Assembly (NCBI GenBank): GCA_020432595.1
Contig: JAGQGA010000083.1
Span: forward strand, 1 to 13,083
Origin: Anaerolineales bacterium
GTDB taxonomy: Bacteria > Chloroflexota > Anaerolineae > Promineifilales > Promineifilaceae
Direction: 5' to 3'
Length of the DNA stretch: 13,083 nt
Position 1 is the first letter of the stretch. Each line of letters starts with the position of its first letter. The notes beneath the pieces are model-generated. The model was not told where the DNA came from. It worked only from the letters and a program-made list of their open reading frames with translations, and searched no databases. Shown here in pieces: positions 1-8,389 of the stretch. Both the position numbers and the translations under genes were made by a program.

Positions 1-3000
1 AAACCACAGGTGACCATAAGTCGCTATCGCCCCGCTTGCCAGGGGATAGGTGGTGGCTAATACCGTCTTAAATGTGCCTGACAACCCGCTTGACTGGGCA
101 CGGCCGTTTTCGGTGGCAAAAATTAGTGCGCCATCGGTCAAATGATCAAACGTACCCTGTTCGATGCTGATGCGCGGCAAATAGGTTAGCTCAGTAAGTG
201 CCTGCGACAGCGCCGATGAATCGGTGCCGCTGGCAAGTTGCCCATATGCTTTGGTAACGGCCGCTATGGACGAAGCCAACCCTTGCCAAGCGGATGAGCC
301 TTGGGTATCAACAGCGCTGTCAACGGTGGGGAAATCCTGCCCATTTAGGTTGAGCAAAACAAAGGCACCCTGTACTTTGCTTGCCATTGCCTGCACAATG
401 GCGGCGGCCGTTTCCGAGGGCAGGGGATAGTCGGTCAGCACAATGTCGGTCGGGGTAGGGTTGAGCAAGGGGGCATTCACCCCCACCGACATTGCCAGAT
501 AGAAATTCTGCCCCAGCAGAGCCGCCCCCTGACGCTCCAAATCGTAGGCAGGGTCGTATTGGGTGGCCGGGGCGGTGGCGTTGATCAACTGGTAATCCGC
601 TAATGTGGCATCGGTAAAGACGGTTTGCAGGCTGGGGCCAAGCTGATCAACGGTCGTGCCTAAATCGGCCGGTTGCCACGTCGCACCGTTAAATTGATAG
701 GGCTGCCAACGCATCATGCCGTCAATGGCAACGGCTTTGGCGGTTAAATCAACGGTCATTATTGAGTCGGCGTAGACGGTGCGGGTGATGACGGTCGGCG
801 TGCTGTTGATGTCAACCTCTTCGATGGTGCCGAGGGTGACGGTGCGGTAACTTTGTTCGCCAGCCATGAGGACGGTGGTGGTTGTGCCGGAAATGGGGGC
901 AGATGGGTAAAGGGAGGTGGTGATGAAGCTGTTAACGGCCGTTAAATCCACCGCATTAAACAACGCCACCTCATCCATCAACCCGCTGCTTTCACTGGTC
1001 TGAACGTTTGTCAGCCCCCACGCGCCGAGCGATGAATCTACATTGCTTAAGGGGAAACGCTGGCCGCTCACCTTGTCGCCAACGAGCCACGTCTTTTGCA
1101 TCACGTCCGCCAAATGCCACAGCTCATTTTGGTAGTTGGCATTGCCGCTGCCGGGCGTTTGCCCAGCCAACAGTGCCGTTGCCCCGTGGTGTTCGCTGAC
1201 CGACAAACCGGTGATGCGGAAGGTGTCGGGGTAGGTTTGAAGCAGGGTCGTGATGCTCGTCCAGTTGGTGGGGTTGTCGCAATAGTTGGCGGCGGCATTG
1301 GCTGGGGGCGTGCAGCTATCTTGCTGGCCGTTGACAAACCAGACCACGCGCATTTCGTGGGGGTTGCCCCAGTCGGAAACGGCCGTTTGCAACCGATACG
1401 GAATCCGCGCCTGCCAGCCAACCGGCCCGCCCCCCGTCGGGTCAGTCATCTCAATCAGCGGCAAATTGGCAATCCGTTCCCCATTCGGCCCTAAGCGGAC
1501 GGTCATCGCATATTGATTGGTCACTGTGCTGTCGAGCCACGTTGAAATCGGGGTGGTGGCGGTGATAGTTGGCGTGCCGCTAACCGGCAAGCCGCCGGAT
1601 GGGTTCGTTGGCGAATAGGGAATAGTGACCTCCAACATCGGCATGAGTTGAATGTCGCCATCGCCATTGCCCAATGCGTTGGGGGTCATGCGCTGGTGCT
1701 GGCCGAGGGTGTCTTTATCCGGCCAATCAAGGATGCTGTTTGTCCACCAGAGATGTTGATCATTTAACGGCCGTATTTGCAAATCCACAACGATATTCTG
1801 ATCCGCTTGCGCGTTGACCAGATCAAGTTTGAACAGGCTGTTGTCGGTGACAACCTGCGAGGCGTTGGGATTGAGGTCAATGCTGTCCGGCACACCGTCG
1901 CCGTCGTTGTCAAAATCATACACATCCGGCACTTCATCCGCGTCACGGTCAAGGCAAGGGATGTCGGCGTATTCGGGATCGGTGTCTACGATAACGCCAT
2001 TACTGGTATCGCTGCGGGTGTAACATTCCGCGCCGTCGTCGAGGCCATCCCCATTGCTGTCGGGGTTAAGCGGGTCGAGTGTCCAGGTGCCGAACCATTC
2101 AAAGGAAGCCACTTCACGGCCGTCGCTGATGCCGTCGCCATCCGTATCTACTTTTTCGATATTGGTGCCGATCTGATACCGCTCCACGTTGTCGGTCAGG
2201 CCATCGCCATCACAATCGCTTGTGGCGGTGATGATGCAGGTGGAGGACAGGGCTGGTGCCAATGAGGGCATAGCCGGTGGCAAATTGGCTGGCAGTGTTG
2301 TCGCTGGTAGCGTGGCTGCCTCCTGTGCCTGGGTAAATTCGGCTTGGCGAGTTAACTGCCGCTCGTTGAAGGCGTTGATTTGTTCGTTTTGGGCGTAGAC
2401 TTGTTGCGCCTGTAGCAATGGGGAGGCAAGCATAGAGGCCACAAGGGTCAGGTTGAGGGCAACGCGCACTTCATGGCGACGGCCATGGGCAACCAGCAGC
2501 GCCCCGCCAGCCAACAAAATGAGCAGGAGGCCACCGTTTACGCCCGTCTGCTGCCACGTTTCAGCGGAGAGATTGCCGAAAACGGCCGTTGCCAGCGTTT
2601 GTGCTGACCCTAGCGGATCCTGGAACCAGCTATTTGCCACGACTCCTTCTGCTGGTTGCGACCAATCGCTGTAAGCAGTTGTGATTTCGGCCGAAACCCA
2701 CTCGCTGTCACCCGTCTGCGCCGAAAACTCAAGCTGAACAATTTGGAGCATGGGCAGCTCACGACCATCTGCACCCTTGTAGACCCAAATCTCGCCGCGC
2801 CCACTCATGTCAACATAGTTTTGGGCAAGTTGTAAGGTGATACCGGGCGGCAGTTCGCCGCTGCGGATTAACTGCTCTTCCAATTGGTCGCGTATCGCCA
2901 CGGCATATTTTTGACCATTAACATCGAATTGGTAGCGGGTGATGTTGCTGGTGAGAGACACGGGAAGAAGGGCAGAGGGAAACGTGTCATCAGCCAGTGG

Positions 3001-3483
3001 GCCATGGGCGATCTGTACGTTCTCTGCGGCTGCTAGAAAACCCATCGGATCATTACTGGGGGCAAAGAGTTCAGTCGCCAATTCCACCTCTGTCCATTCA
3101 GCAGCTTCGTCGAGACGGCCGTAACCGCGCCCATCCTCAATTTTGATTTGCAGCGCCGGATTATTGGCCGCACTGATTTGCAAGGTCATGCTGTCGGCAG
3201 GAACATCCACTTCGCCGCTGATCTTGTGTGTTTCGACACGCGGCGTGCGCCCCACATTTTCCAGCAGCAGCGTCGGATGATAGGTTTGGACAATGGTTGA
3301 TTCGTAGCGATATTGACCGCTGTTATTGGCCTGCGCGATGGCCTGCGCGACTTGCTGGCGTGCTGTTGACGGGACTGTTTTTGCCATAACGGCCGGCAGA
3401 GCTTGAGACAAGGCGAGTACTACCAAGCCTGTAAACAAGCAAATAATGATGACTCTGTTCTTTGAGGTATGTTTTTGTGACAT
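1..3483 (-). CDS. Large exported protein with calcium-binding DxDGDG repeats and LamG-like region (C-terminus outside window)
   Basis: This frame is open without a stop from the ATG at 3481-3483 to the left edge, giving 1161 codons. The start is supported by AGGAG 7 nt upstream (3491-3495). Residues 1-34 form a signal peptide (basic KHTSKNR, then VIIICLFTGLVVLAL, likely cut after AVMA). Residues about 35-310 are an unrecognised globular domain. Residues about 314-365 hold two hydrophobic segments separated by HGRRHEVR, which fits a membrane hairpin with a cytoplasmic turn. Residues about 422-536 carry thrombospondin type 3-like acidic repeats (DCDGDGLTD, DTDGDGISDG, DSNGDGLDDG, DNDGDGVPD) expected to bind calcium. 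Around residue 835, GLMDEVALFN resembles the LamG/concanavalin-fold signature. I infer a surface or extracellular role such as adhesion or glycan contact; no catalytic motif is visible. It lies downstream of, and on the same strand as, the NHL protein. Confidence 0.85.
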   Translation of the reverse strand, partial: MSQKHTSKNRVIIICLFTGLVVLALSQALPAVMAKTVPSTARQQVAQAIAQANNSGQYRYESTIVQTYHPTLLLENVGRTPRVETHKISGEVDVPADSMTLQISAANNPALQIKIEDGRGYGRLDEAAEWTEVELATELFAPSNDPMGFLAAAENVQIAHGPLADDTFPSALLPVSLTSNITRYQFDVNGQKYAVAIRDQLEEQLIRSGELPPGITLQLAQNYVDMSGRGEIWVYKGADGRELPMLQIVQLEFSAQTGDSEWVSAEITTAYSDWSQPAEGVVANSWFQDPLGSAQTLATAVFGNLSAETWQQTGVNGGLLLILLAGGALLVAHGRRHEVRVALNLTLVASMLASPLLQAQQVYAQNEQINAFNERQLTRQAEFTQAQEAATLPATTLPANLPPAMPSLAPALSSTCIITATSDCDGDGLTDNVERYQIGTNIEKVDTDGDGISDGREVASFEWFGTWTLDPLNPDSNGDGLDDGAECYTRSDTSNGVIVDTDPEYADIPCLDRDADEVPDVYDFDNDGDGVPDSIDLNPNASQVVTDNSLFKLDLVNAQADQNIVVDLQIRPLNDQHLWWTNSILDWPDKDTLGQHQRMTPNALGNGDGDIQLMPMLEVTIPYSPTNPSGGLPVSGTPTITATTPISTWLDSTVTNQYAMTVRLGPNGERIANLPLIEMTDPTGGGPVGWQARIPYRLQTAVSDWGNPHEMRVVWFVNGQQDSCTPPANAAANYCDNPTNWTSITTLLQTYPDTFRITGLSVSEHHGATALLAGQTPGSGNANYQNELWHLADVMQKTWLVGDKVSGQRFPLSNVDSSLGAWGLTNVQTSESSGLMDEVALFNAVDLTAVNSFITTSLYPSAPISGTTTTVLMAGEQSYRTVTLGTIEEVDINSTPTVITRTVYADSIMTVDLTAKAVAIDGMMRWQPYQFNGATWQPADLGTTVDQLGPSLQTVFTDATLADYQLINATAPATQYDPAYDLERQGAALLGQNFYLAMSVGVNAPLLNPTPTDIVLTDYPLPSETAAAIVQAMASKVQGAFVLLNLNGQDFPTVDSAVDTQGSSAWQGLASSIAAVTKAYGQLASGTDSSALSQALTELTYLPRISIEQGTFDHLTDGALIFATENGRAQSSGLSGTFKTVLATTYPLASGAIATYGHLWF

Positions 3484-3490
3484 CTACAAG

Positions 3491-3495
3491 CTCCT
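3491..3495 (-). promoter_or_regulatory. Shine-Dalgarno of the calcium-repeat protein
   Basis: AGGAG on the minus strand lies 7 nt before the ATG at 3483 and fixes this start. A TATATAAAA stretch about 30-40 nt further upstream could hold a -10, but I see no well-spaced -35, so no promoter is called. Confidence 0.7.
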
Positions 3496-3554
3496 GTTGA
3501 ATAGATATCCAGTTTTATATAACCTAGCCTGGACAAGCCAGAACCAAAATATTT

Positions 3555-3620
3555 CACGCAAAGGCGCAAAGGCGCAAAGACGCAAAGATTTTTCCCTTAG
3601 CATCTTTGCGCCTTTGCGTG
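3555..3620. repeat. 8-bp tandem repeat forming a long hairpin
   Basis: Four head-to-tail octamers (A/G)CGCAAAG fill 3556-3587. Two inverted copies lie at 3604-3619. Bases 3555-3571 pair perfectly with 3604-3620 (17 bp). A shorter, imperfect pairing using the third and fourth octamers is also possible, so the arm can slip. The element sits in the 377-bp gap between two minus-strand genes, about 70 bp upstream of the calcium-repeat gene. It could be a dispersed palindromic repeat, an RNA hairpin or a terminator, but there is no clear T-run after the stem on the minus strand. Confidence 0.8.
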
Positions 3621-3735
3621 CCAAAACTTCTTGTTTTATGTACAAAAATCTCATCGTTAAGGTACTAGGGTCACACCTTTGAATATGATAACGGCCATTG
3701 CAAATTAGTTGCATTGATTTTTGATAGTACTTGTT

Positions 3736-3759
3736 TACCAGAGATATCATTGTCTGGTA
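3736..3759. repeat. Short inverted repeat downstream of the NHL gene
   Basis: TACCAGA (3736-3742) and TCTGGTA (3753-3759) form a 7-bp stem with a 10-nt loop, about 100 bp past the stop of the NHL/beta-helix gene. An alternative outer pairing joins TTTTTGA near 3718-3724 with TCAAAAA at 3760-3766. It may end that transcript, but the T-run expected of an intrinsic terminator is missing. The rest of 3621-3860 shows nothing I can name beyond a 31-codon open frame (see findings). Confidence 0.35.
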
Positions 3760-3860
3760 TCAAAAAGGGTTGTTGCTCATGAAATCGCATCTGTCGCCAG
3801 CGATGTTGAAGGCCATAATGGTATTGTTCAAGCCGGTCGCATCCCCCATTGCCATGTGCG

Positions 3861-6800
3861 CTACGGCGTGCCGGGAACAATCGCAAAGTCAAACTCGCCA
3901 ACCTCATTGGAATAGGCGGTTGTGGTGCCACCACAGGTAGCACGGTTGATGTAAAAATAGTTGGTGCCGACGGTACCCAGCCTGCCTGCCAACGTCTGCG
4001 TTAAGCTACCTGTTGTGTAAGTAGCCGACCCCGTCGGGGTGAAGTAGGGTGTTGTGCTTTCAAAGATGTCATAGGTACAGCTTGAGTTGGCACTGCTCCA
4101 AGCCAGCGAGGCATCGGTTGTGGAAACGGCCGTTATTTCCACCCCCCACAGCTCATACGCCCCAACATCACAAGCCAGACCCTGCGGCCGCGCCACGCCA
4201 CGCTGATCACCGCTACCTGCGCCAAAGGTTGGCGAGCCAACAGCCGCAGCACAGACCGCAGCATCCCCAGCGTCAAGTGCCGCACTGTTCGCGCTGATCG
4301 CCATCGTCTTGCTAGCCCCGCCGTTGTCAGCAAGCGGCCGCAAATCAATTTCAACGGCCGTTTTTTGCGTAGCATTGTCGCAACTGCCATCCGTGTCTAG
4401 GTTAAAAGCATTAGCACTAAGGGTTCCGCCATTGGTCAAGCAATCGCCCCCGCTTGTGCTGCCCGCAACGATACTGTTGAAAAGGGTTGTCTGGTTGGCA
4501 TTGTTGTAAATGCCACCCCCGCTAACCCCCTCGTTAGCCGAGAGGATGCTGTTAATGATGGTCGTCGTCCCCGCATTCCAGATGCTGCCGCCATTCGCCC
4601 CAGCCGTATTAGCGTAGAAGGTGCTGTTGGTGACTGTCAAGCTGCTGGCGGCTTGGTTGATGTTTATGCCCCCACCATTTTTTGTGGCCTGGTTCCCGGA
4701 GAAGGTGCTGTTGGTGATGTTCATTGAGGATGCACCATAGATAAAGAGCGCACCGCCACCAAAGGTAAAGGAGGTTGATCTGTTATCAATAAAGCGGCTG
4801 TTTGTGATCGTCGCAGAGCCTGTGCTGGCGACTGCGCCGCCGCTGCCTGAGGACGTGTTGGCTTGAAAGGTACTGTTTTCCACCGTCAACATGGCTCCGA
4901 CCCCGTTGAAGATCGCCGCACCTATTATCCCACCGTCTGTTGTATTGTTCAGAAAAAGCGCGTCGTTAACCGTCAACGTCGCTTCATTATTAATGCCCCC
5001 GCCTCCGAAGATGGTCGTTCGGTTGCCCTCAATAGTGCATGACGTTACCGTCAACGCCCCTGCCCGATTGCGGATGCCGCCCCCTTTTTCGGCCGTGCTG
5101 CTGGAGACCGAACAGTTTGCTAGAGTTACCGTGCCGCCGTTGTTATACACCACGCCACCACCGGCCGGGTCTGGCAGCCCCAAACCATTCGCCAAATTCA
5201 GATTTTGCACGGTAACAGCAACCGCAGCACTGATCGTAAACAGTTGATACGCATCACCACCATCTACGCTGGTGGTCGTGCTGTCGCCGTCAATCGTTAT
5301 GGCCGTGGTCAGGGCGGGCAAGTTGTCAGTAAGCGCAATGGCGTAATCGCCAGCAAAGGTAATCACGCTCACATCGGCATCGGCGTTGGCGGCGTTGATC
5401 GCTTCACGCAGGGTGCAGTCTTGGTTGCCCACGCCCTGACCGAGCAGGTCGCAATAGCCATCGTTGCTGTCAGCAGCGGTATTTACCACAAAGTTAGGGC
5501 CGGCCTGTGAAGCCGGTGTGTCAAATTCAAAAGCACCAATATCACAACGTGAGCCGAACGGGCGCGTAATACCGCGCTGGTCTATACCGCCTGTCTCTGC
5601 GGTACACGTTGCCGCCGCTGCATTAATCGCAGGACTCAGGCCGGTCAGCGGGAAATTGGGTGTCAGGCCGCCGTTTAGCCCCACTGTCCCCAAAGCCGGA
5701 TCGCCAGCAACGGCCGTTCCACAACTGCCATCTTCGGCCAGATTAAACAGGTTCGTTGTGAGAGAGGCCTCACAATCGGCGCCACCTGTCGTGTTAGCAA
5801 TGATGTTGCCAACCATGTGCAGCACGCCGGCAACCGAAGCATGGTTCCAAAGATAGACCGTGCCACCGGTGGAATTCATGTTGCCACTGATGGTGTTGTA
5901 CTGCAAAGTTGCCGTGCCATCGCGCACAAAAACAGCCGCCCCACGCCCTTGGGCATTGCCACCGCGCAAGGCACTGTTGGCCGTCAAGGTGCTGTTTGTG
6001 ATTGTCAGGGATCCATTACGCATAAAAATTGCGCCGCCCAGCCCTGCACCATGCCCAGCCCGTGCCTGACCTAGGCCACCTTGTGCACTATTGTTGCTCA
6101 GCGTGCTGCGATTAATCACGGCCGTGCCGCCATCAATGAGGATGCCACCCCCTAAACCAGCGGCGCCACCGCCGCCACCACCTTCACTAAAATTATCATC
6201 GCAGGCAGGCCCATTGCCACCGCTTGTGCCAAAGGCCCCGCCTGACCCTCCCGTTTGATTGCCACGACCGCCAGCACCGCCCCCGCCACCAAAGCCGCCG
6301 GCGCCACCATTGCCCCCGAATAGACTGCCACAATTAAGCGCACCACCACCACCGCCGCCACCAAAGCCGCCGCTGCCGCCATGCCCATTGCCGCCGCCAC
6401 CGGTTGATTCGCGCCGGCCGCCGCCGCCGCCACCACCACCATCACCGGTGGCATTACCCCCATTCGCGCTGCTATTTGTGCCACCATTCCCACCAGTCGT
6501 TGCGCCACCATTTATGCCGCTGGCACTGCCTTGATTGCCACCGCCGCCACCGCCGTTCGCCGGTAAACCAGCCAAGCCGTTGCTGCCATTACCCCCCAGA
6601 CCGCCACCGCCGCCACCTGCGCCGGGCCCATTTATATTGCCACCATTGCCGCCTTGTGCAAGTCCATTATCTAGCACGAGGTCGTTGAGCGTTAGGTTGC
6701 CGCTGCTGCCGATATAAAAAAGACGAAAGGCACTGCCGCTACTACGCCGAATGGTGGAGCCGTTGCCATCAATGGTGAAGGGTGTCGTTGCGCTTAATGC

Positions 6801-8114
6801 TGTTGGGCCTAGGGGTGATGCTTGCGCGGCCGTAAATTCATAAATACAGCTTGGTGGCAGCAAAATTGTATCGGCGTCTATGTTGCTATTGGCTACAGCA
6901 ACGGCCGTTGCCAGCGTCGCCGCATCGCCAATGCCAGCAACACATGATTGGGTCAAGTCAATCGAGCCAAACTTTTGCACGCGGTCGTTTAGCCAATCAG
7001 TCACCGAAATATTGCCTAGCGTGTCGATTGTCACATCATAGGGTAGGACAAACTCCCCCTCGGCACCGCCAAAAACACCCCATTTGAACAAAAAGGTACC
7101 ATCAGCGGTAAACTGCTGTAGACGATGATATTCTGTGTCAGCCACAAACAGATTGCCATCATCATCTATTGTCAACCCACGAGGGTGTTTCATTTCTCCA
7201 TCACCCACACCGCCTGATGATACGAGTGTACCTGCTTGGCAGGTGGCTGTACAGATCTGGAAAGTACCTGCGCCGTCATCAACACCTCGTCCCCACATAC
7301 GTTGAAAGTTGCCATTGCTGTCAAAGCGTTGAATGCGATTATTGTTTGTGTCAGAAACGTAAACTAAACCAGCATCAGAAACGGCTAGATAAGTGGGGAA
7401 GTTGAACTGACTTTCGCTGCCGCCCCCAGTCCCCCATTTGGTAACATAATTGCCGCTGGCATCAAACTTCTGGACGCGATTGAGGGATGAATCAACAACA
7501 TAGATGTTTCCAGATGTATCTACGTCGAGTCCAGCGGCTGTAGAAAATTGGCCGTTGCCTGAGCCGCTTGAACCCGGTTGGCAGCTTGTTGTGCAAATTT
7601 CAAAAGCAGCAGCCCCGGTGTCAACACCCCAGCCCCACAAAAGCAAGAAATTGCCGTTGCGATCAAACTTCTGTACCCACTTCAGGTTTTCGTCGCTGAT
7701 GTAGATGTTATCGGCAGCGTCAACGGCAATGCCACTGTCAGCACTAATACTCCCCTCCTCAAACAAGCCGACTATGCCACCCCATTTGGCTACAAATTGA
7801 CCATCAGGTGTAAATTCCTGTACGTATGCGTCATCGAGTACAAAGATGTTATTGTCGCTGGTTGTCACCATCCCAGTTGGTGCTGAAAATTGCCCATTCC
7901 CATTGCCGGAGACGCCTTCGGTGCAATTTGAGAAACAAATCTCAAAGCCTGAGCCGCCAGCAACGCCATGCCCCCACAAACGATCAAAATTGTCGATGGC
8001 TGTGACGGTGGGCGCAGCCTGGGTTGTTTGGCTAAATAATGAGATAGTCAGTAAAAAAACAAGGATGAGTGCCAATCGTTGGTCCCATTTGTGAGTCATG
8101 TTTGAAAATTTCAT
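3861..8114 (-). CDS. Exported NHL-propeller and beta-helix repeat protein with choice-of-anchor Q-like modules
   Basis: 1417 residues. AAGGAG 7 nt upstream selects the ATG at 8112-8114 over the in-frame ATG at codon 6. Residues 1-33 are a signal peptide (LALILVFLLTISLF, cut near TQA). Residues about 40-385 hold six NHL repeats of the type NIYVVDSSLNRVQKFD..GN...KWG, predicting a six-bladed beta-propeller. Three long loops carry an FxIC-xxx-C insert. Residues about 385-870 form a first parallel beta-helix module interrupted by a Gly/Asn-rich tract at about 485-658. Residues about 875-1325 form a second module, opening with CTLREAINAANAD as in CSLREA-type proteins. Both modules close with DQRGxxRPxGxxCDxGAxE, the choice-of-anchor Q signature. 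Residues about 1330-1417 look like a fibronectin III-type domain. No LPxTG motif or terminal membrane anchor is seen. Its role is probably extracellular binding or display; I see no enzyme motif. Confidence 0.93.
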   Translation of the reverse strand: MKFSNMTHKWDQRLALILVFLLTISLFSQTTQAAPTVTAIDNFDRLWGHGVAGGSGFEICFSNCTEGVSGNGNGQFSAPTGMVTTSDNNIFVLDDAYVQEFTPDGQFVAKWGGIVGLFEEGSISADSGIAVDAADNIYISDENLKWVQKFDRNGNFLLLWGWGVDTGAAAFEICTTSCQPGSSGSGNGQFSTAAGLDVDTSGNIYVVDSSLNRVQKFDASGNYVTKWGTGGGSESQFNFPTYLAVSDAGLVYVSDTNNNRIQRFDSNGNFQRMWGRGVDDGAGTFQICTATCQAGTLVSSGGVGDGEMKHPRGLTIDDDGNLFVADTEYHRLQQFTADGTFLFKWGVFGGAEGEFVLPYDVTIDTLGNISVTDWLNDRVQKFGSIDLTQSCVAGIGDAATLATAVAVANSNIDADTILLPPSCIYEFTAAQASPLGPTALSATTPFTIDGNGSTIRRSSGSAFRLFYIGSSGNLTLNDLVLDNGLAQGGNGGNINGPGAGGGGGGLGGNGSNGLAGLPANGGGGGGNQGSASGINGGATTGGNGGTNSSANGGNATGDGGGGGGGGRRESTGGGGNGHGGSGGFGGGGGGGALNCGSLFGGNGGAGGFGGGGGAGGRGNQTGGSGGAFGTSGGNGPACDDNFSEGGGGGGAAGLGGGILIDGGTAVINRSTLSNNSAQGGLGQARAGHGAGLGGAIFMRNGSLTITNSTLTANSALRGGNAQGRGAAVFVRDGTATLQYNTISGNMNSTGGTVYLWNHASVAGVLHMVGNIIANTTGGADCEASLTTNLFNLAEDGSCGTAVAGDPALGTVGLNGGLTPNFPLTGLSPAINAAAATCTAETGGIDQRGITRPFGSRCDIGAFEFDTPASQAGPNFVVNTAADSNDGYCDLLGQGVGNQDCTLREAINAANADADVSVITFAGDYAIALTDNLPALTTAITIDGDSTTTSVDGGDAYQLFTISAAVAVTVQNLNLANGLGLPDPAGGGVVYNNGGTVTLANCSVSSSTAEKGGGIRNRAGALTVTSCTIEGNRTTIFGGGGINNEATLTVNDALFLNNTTDGGIIGAAIFNGVGAMLTVENSTFQANTSSGSGGAVASTGSATITNSRFIDNRSTSFTFGGGALFIYGASSMNITNSTFSGNQATKNGGGININQAASSLTVTNSTFYANTAGANGGSIWNAGTTTIINSILSANEGVSGGGIYNNANQTTLFNSIVAGSTSGGDCLTNGGTLSANAFNLDTDGSCDNATQKTAVEIDLRPLADNGGASKTMAISANSAALDAGDAAVCAAAVGSPTFGAGSGDQRGVARPQGLACDVGAYELWGVEITAVSTTDASLAWSSANSSCTYDIFESTTPYFTPTGSATYTTGSLTQTLAGRLGTVGTNYFYINRATCGGTTTAYSNEVGEFDFAIVPGTP
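6140..6660 (-). repeat. Gly-rich low-complexity coding tract
   Basis: Within the NHL/beta-helix gene, about 170 residues are dominated by runs of Gly with interspersed Asn, Ser and Ala. On DNA level this is a C/CCA/CCG-rich plus strand opposite a G-rich coding strand, with many GGTGGCGGC-type runs. It interrupts the first beta-helix module and resembles Gly-rich inserts of PE-PGRS and autotransporter-like proteins. The long open frames seen here on other strands and frames (Pro-, His- or Ala-rich products) are shadows of this composition. Confidence 0.85.
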
Positions 8115-8121
8115 TGGTGAT

Positions 8122-8127
8122 CTCCTT
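8122..8127 (-). promoter_or_regulatory. Strong Shine-Dalgarno of the NHL/beta-helix gene
   Basis: AAGGAG on the minus strand, 7 nt from the ATG. It contrasts with the two small genes upstream, which have no such site. The 74-bp gap to the preceding small gene also contains TGACG twice with 12-bp spacing, which I do not count as an operator. Confidence 0.85.
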
Positions 8128-8188
8128 ATGTCGTCAAGCTACCCGTCACTATTGTTGCAAACGGCCGTTTCCCCACCACGATTGCAAG

Positions 8189-8389
8189 TCAAGCTTGTCC
8201 TTTCAGTTGCTGGCTGTCTAGCTCATCTGTGACATTAGCCAACAGGTGAGTCAGAAAGCGCAGCATTTCGTATTCGTTTGCAAAGCGAGTAATTTCGCCA
8301 GTATGGGCATTCTGTATAGTGACGCGCCAATGATCACTACCCTGGTTGCGCTGCAAGCGCAGTAAAAATGCCTTGTATTCATTCTTCAT
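8189..8389 (-). CDS. Small AFLLRLQR-family protein, copy 2 (66 aa)
   Basis: I do not recognise a described function. The 66-residue product reads MKNEYKAFLLRLQR, then HWRVTIQN, HTGE, and FANEYEM near the middle, followed by a leucine-rich C-terminal helix-like segment. About half of the first 53 positions are identical to the protein encoded at 8461-8721, so the two are tandem paralogs and both are real genes. There is no signal peptide or membrane segment, so it is probably cytoplasmic. The ATG at 8387-8389 has no Shine-Dalgarno site, but a -10-like TATCAT ends only 6 nt upstream, suggesting a leaderless mRNA. The NHL/beta-helix gene follows 74 bp downstream on the same strand. Possible roles are a regulator of the divergent SARP-like protein or an accessory to the exported proteins; both are speculative. 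Confidence 0.8.
   Translation of the reverse strand: MKNEYKAFLLRLQRNQGSDHWRVTIQNAHTGEITRFANEYEMLRFLTHLLANVTDELDSQQLKGQA

Noticed and set aside
1101..2265. Plus- and minus-strand open frames of 60-160 codons within the left gene
   Set aside because: They overlap a continuous minus-strand frame with signal peptide and calcium-binding repeats, and show no recognisable domain themselves.
3446..3750. Short open frames on both strands across the octamer hairpin (products with KGAKAQRRKDF and LCAFAPLR)
   Set aside because: These are translations of the CGCAAAG tandem repeat itself. They have no ribosome binding site and the peptides only mirror the inverted repeat.
6152..6717. Pro-, His- and Ala-rich open frames on both strands
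   Set aside because: They are composition shadows of the Gly-rich tract in the NHL/beta-helix gene, which has a signal peptide, ribosome binding site and domain structure.
8128..8155. TGACG repeated before the NHL gene as a third SARP operator
   Set aside because: The spacing is 12 bp rather than 11 and no -10 follows at the right distance. The gene has a strong Shine-Dalgarno and may be read through from the small genes.
3484..8188. CRISPR array or insertion sequence in the repeat-rich middle
   Set aside because: There are no regularly spaced direct repeats with unique spacers, no transposase frame and no paired terminal repeats; the repetitiveness is coding.
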